Assembly: GCA_030638935.1 (NCBI GenBank)
Contig: DAOWDR010000093.1
Location: 1 to 6,824 of the forward strand
Length of the DNA: 6,824 nt
Origin: Desulfobacteraceae bacterium
GTDB lineage: Bacteria; Desulfobacterota; Desulfobacteria; Desulfobacterales; Desulfobacteraceae
Reading direction: 5' to 3'
Made by a program: the position numbers and the translations under genes. Numbering within the stretch: the stretch's first letter is position 1; each line of letters opens with the position of its first letter. The notes beneath the pieces were generated by a model. The model was not told the DNA's origin. It saw only the letters and a program-made list of their open reading frames with translations, and did no database searches. Shown one piece after another: positions 5,595-6,824 of this stretch.

Positions 5595-6716
5595 CTACAC
5601 CTCAATGCAGAGAAGAACAACGTCATCCTCTGGAAAGGAATCATTACCGAACAATTGGCTGATTATTTCCATGGGAGCCTTGTCATAGGAAACACCGCCT
5701 AAGCTTGAAAAAACCGGCAACAGACTGCCCGCCCCGGTGGCCCAGGTGATTTTGTTTTCTGCTGATTCCACAAGTCCGTCCGAATAGATAAAAAACTTAT
5801 CCCCTTTGGAAACATTGATGTGCTTTATGCCGAAGGAGGCATCGGGAAAAATGCCTAAAACATCCCCATCCAATTTAATAAGAAACGCATCTCCTTTGGC
5901 AGGCAGACAGACCACCGGCGGATGTCCGGCATTGACAATGGTCAGTTTCATGGTGGTCCTGTTGATGTGCATATAGCAAGCGGTTAAATATTTGCCCTGG
6001 GGCAGGATCTCCAAAAGCACATCATTGATCATCTTCATGCTTTCAGCAGGTGAATACACAGGGGTACAGTTCTGGGCCAGCAGGGCCTTGACCGATGCTG
6101 TCATATAACTGGTTTCAATATCGTGACCCGAAGAGTCTGCCACAAAATAACCGGTTATATTGTCTGAAATATTTAAGATATCGTAGAAATCTCCCCCTGC
6201 CTCCTGCAAGGCCTTGTAATAAACTCCAAACTTGGCATTGGGATATTCTTCAGGCAAAGGCAACATGGCCACCTGTGCCTTGGTCACCTGCCGAAGCTTG
6301 GCTGCCTGGTCCTGGATTAAAGAATTGGTGGCAATGGAAAGTTTCAGGTGTATCCTAACCCGGGCCAGCACCTCCAGGGGATGAAAGGGTTTTGTAATAT
6401 AATCAACCGCTCCAAGTTCAAACCCTTTTAATTTGGCATCCACCTCACTGACACCGGTCAGAAAAAGAACAGGTATGGCGTTGGTGGCGGCATCTTCCTT
6501 GAGTTTTTTAATCACGTCAAACCCGTTTTCCCCGGGCATTTCAATATCGAGCAATATCAGATCAGGACGTTTCTTTAGGGCAATGGATCTGGCATCAGGC
6601 CCGTTGTCCGCACAAAATATATGGTACCCTTCCTTGGACAAAGATTTTTCAATGAGCTTTAAGTTCAGCAGATTGTCATCCACGGCCAAAACTGTGTAAG
6701 GATGTGTATTTTCCAT
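5595..6716 (-). CDS. Response regulator with SpoIIE/RsbU-type PP2C phosphatase output
   Basis: A 373-residue fusion. The receiver domain (about 6-125) has D13/D14, phospho-acceptor D57 in LILLDIEMPGENG, T88 in LFLTGVS and K109 in ITKPFHP. A helical linker (about 126-155) leads to a SpoIIE-type phosphatase domain (about 160-373). Metal-binding aspartates lie in EAGGDFYDI (D176, D179), VADSSGHD (D194), YSDGLVES (D313) and PEDDVVLL (D364/D365). Such proteins dephosphorylate a STAS antagonist when the receiver is phosphorylated, opposing an RsbW-like kinase, and that kinase is the next gene. The usual DVSGHG motif reads DSSGHD here, a mild departure that keeps the metal ligand. GAGG precedes the ATG by eight bases. 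The upstream gene ends 18 bp before, so the operon begins outside the window. Confidence 0.93.
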   Translation of the reverse strand: MENTHPYTVLAVDDNLLNLKLIEKSLSKEGYHIFCADNGPDARSIALKKRPDLILLDIEMPGENGFDVIKKLKEDAATNAIPVLFLTGVSEVDAKLKGFELGAVDYITKPFHPLEVLARVRIHLKLSIATNSLIQDQAAKLRQVTKAQVAMLPLPEEYPNAKFGVYYKALQEAGGDFYDILNISDNITGYFVADSSGHDIETSYMTASVKALLAQNCTPVYSPAESMKMINDVLLEILPQGKYLTACYMHINRTTMKLTIVNAGHPPVVCLPAKGDAFLIKLDGDVLGIFPDASFGIKHINVSKGDKFFIYSDGLVESAENKITWATGAGSLLPVFSSLGGVSYDKAPMEIISQLFGNDSFPEDDVVLLCIEV

Positions 6717-6734
6717 TTTAAATGCCTCGGTAAA

Positions 6735-6824
6735 TTAAATCTCAGTTGGTTCCAAGCCCCGTACCTGGGTTTCAAGGTCAAGGATATAGGCATCAAATTT
6801 TTCAAGGCTGCCTGCCTTTGCCTG
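6735..6824 (-). CDS. C-terminal end of an unidentified gene (5' part beyond window)
   Basis: An open frame enters from the right edge and ends at TAA 6735-6737, leaving 29 residues ending LETQVRGLEPTEI. The tail is charged and helical (SLEKFDAYILDLETQVRGL) and could be a coiled coil or end helix. It lies 18 bp upstream of the REC-SpoIIE phosphatase on the same strand, so the genes probably share a transcript and perhaps a pathway; a sensor kinase or STAS protein would be plausible. There is too little sequence to assign a family. Confidence 0.6.
   Translation of the reverse strand, partial: QAKAGSLEKFDAYILDLETQVRGLEPTEI

Overview
The window looks like chromosomal DNA from a mesophilic, anaerobic Gram-negative bacterium of the sulfate-reducing Desulfobacteria type (Desulfobacter/Desulfobacula-like). 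That is an inference from gene content: a stand-alone precorrin-2 dehydrogenase next to hemA and a CcsA/HemX-type membrane protein, a TYW1-like radical SAM protein, and abundant REC-domain signalling genes. Base composition is moderate, and no mobile element, tRNA, rRNA or CRISPR array is visible. All genes but one lie on the minus strand.

Layout. (1) Positions 1-3386, minus strand, transcribed right to left: precorrin-2 dehydrogenase (2724-3386), CcsA/HemX-type protein (1869-2723), glutamyl-tRNA reductase hemA (581-1858), then a radical SAM protein cut by the window edge (1-512). The first three genes are packed with 0-10 bp gaps and form a tetrapyrrole/cytochrome operon, read from a good sigma70-like promoter at 3432-3460. 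HemA makes the committed step to 5-aminolevulinate. The dehydrogenase takes precorrin-2 toward siroheme, which sulfate reducers also use as the entry to their alternative haem route. The membrane protein either handles haem for cytochrome c assembly or tunes HemA. (2) Positions 3387-3494 form a short divergent promoter region. (3) 3495-4334, plus strand: a metal-dependent amidohydrolase whose first codons contain a perfect GC-rich hairpin followed by a T-run, i.e. a terminator-like element inside the reading frame. (4) Positions 4368-6824, minus strand: a signalling cluster. In transcription order it contains the tail of an unidentified gene (6735-6824), a REC-SpoIIE phosphatase (5595-6716), an RsbW-like HATPase kinase (5148-5591) and, after an 87-bp AT-rich gap, a PhoB/OmpR-type response regulator (4368-5060).

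The signalling genes look like a partner-switch output: phosphorylation of the REC domain would control a PP2C phosphatase that opposes the RsbW-like kinase acting on a STAS protein not present here. The PhoB-like regulator has no histidine kinase beside it in the window.

The protein-coding content is recognisable and largely ordinary. The less expected signals are at the nucleotide level: the intragenic terminator-like hairpin (3527-3560), a perfect 25-bp palindrome inside the response regulator gene (4579-4603), an 11-bp-phased repeat ahead of that same gene (5102-5145), and a possible three-way-junction RNA between hemA and the radical SAM gene (532-580). None has been tested computationally here.
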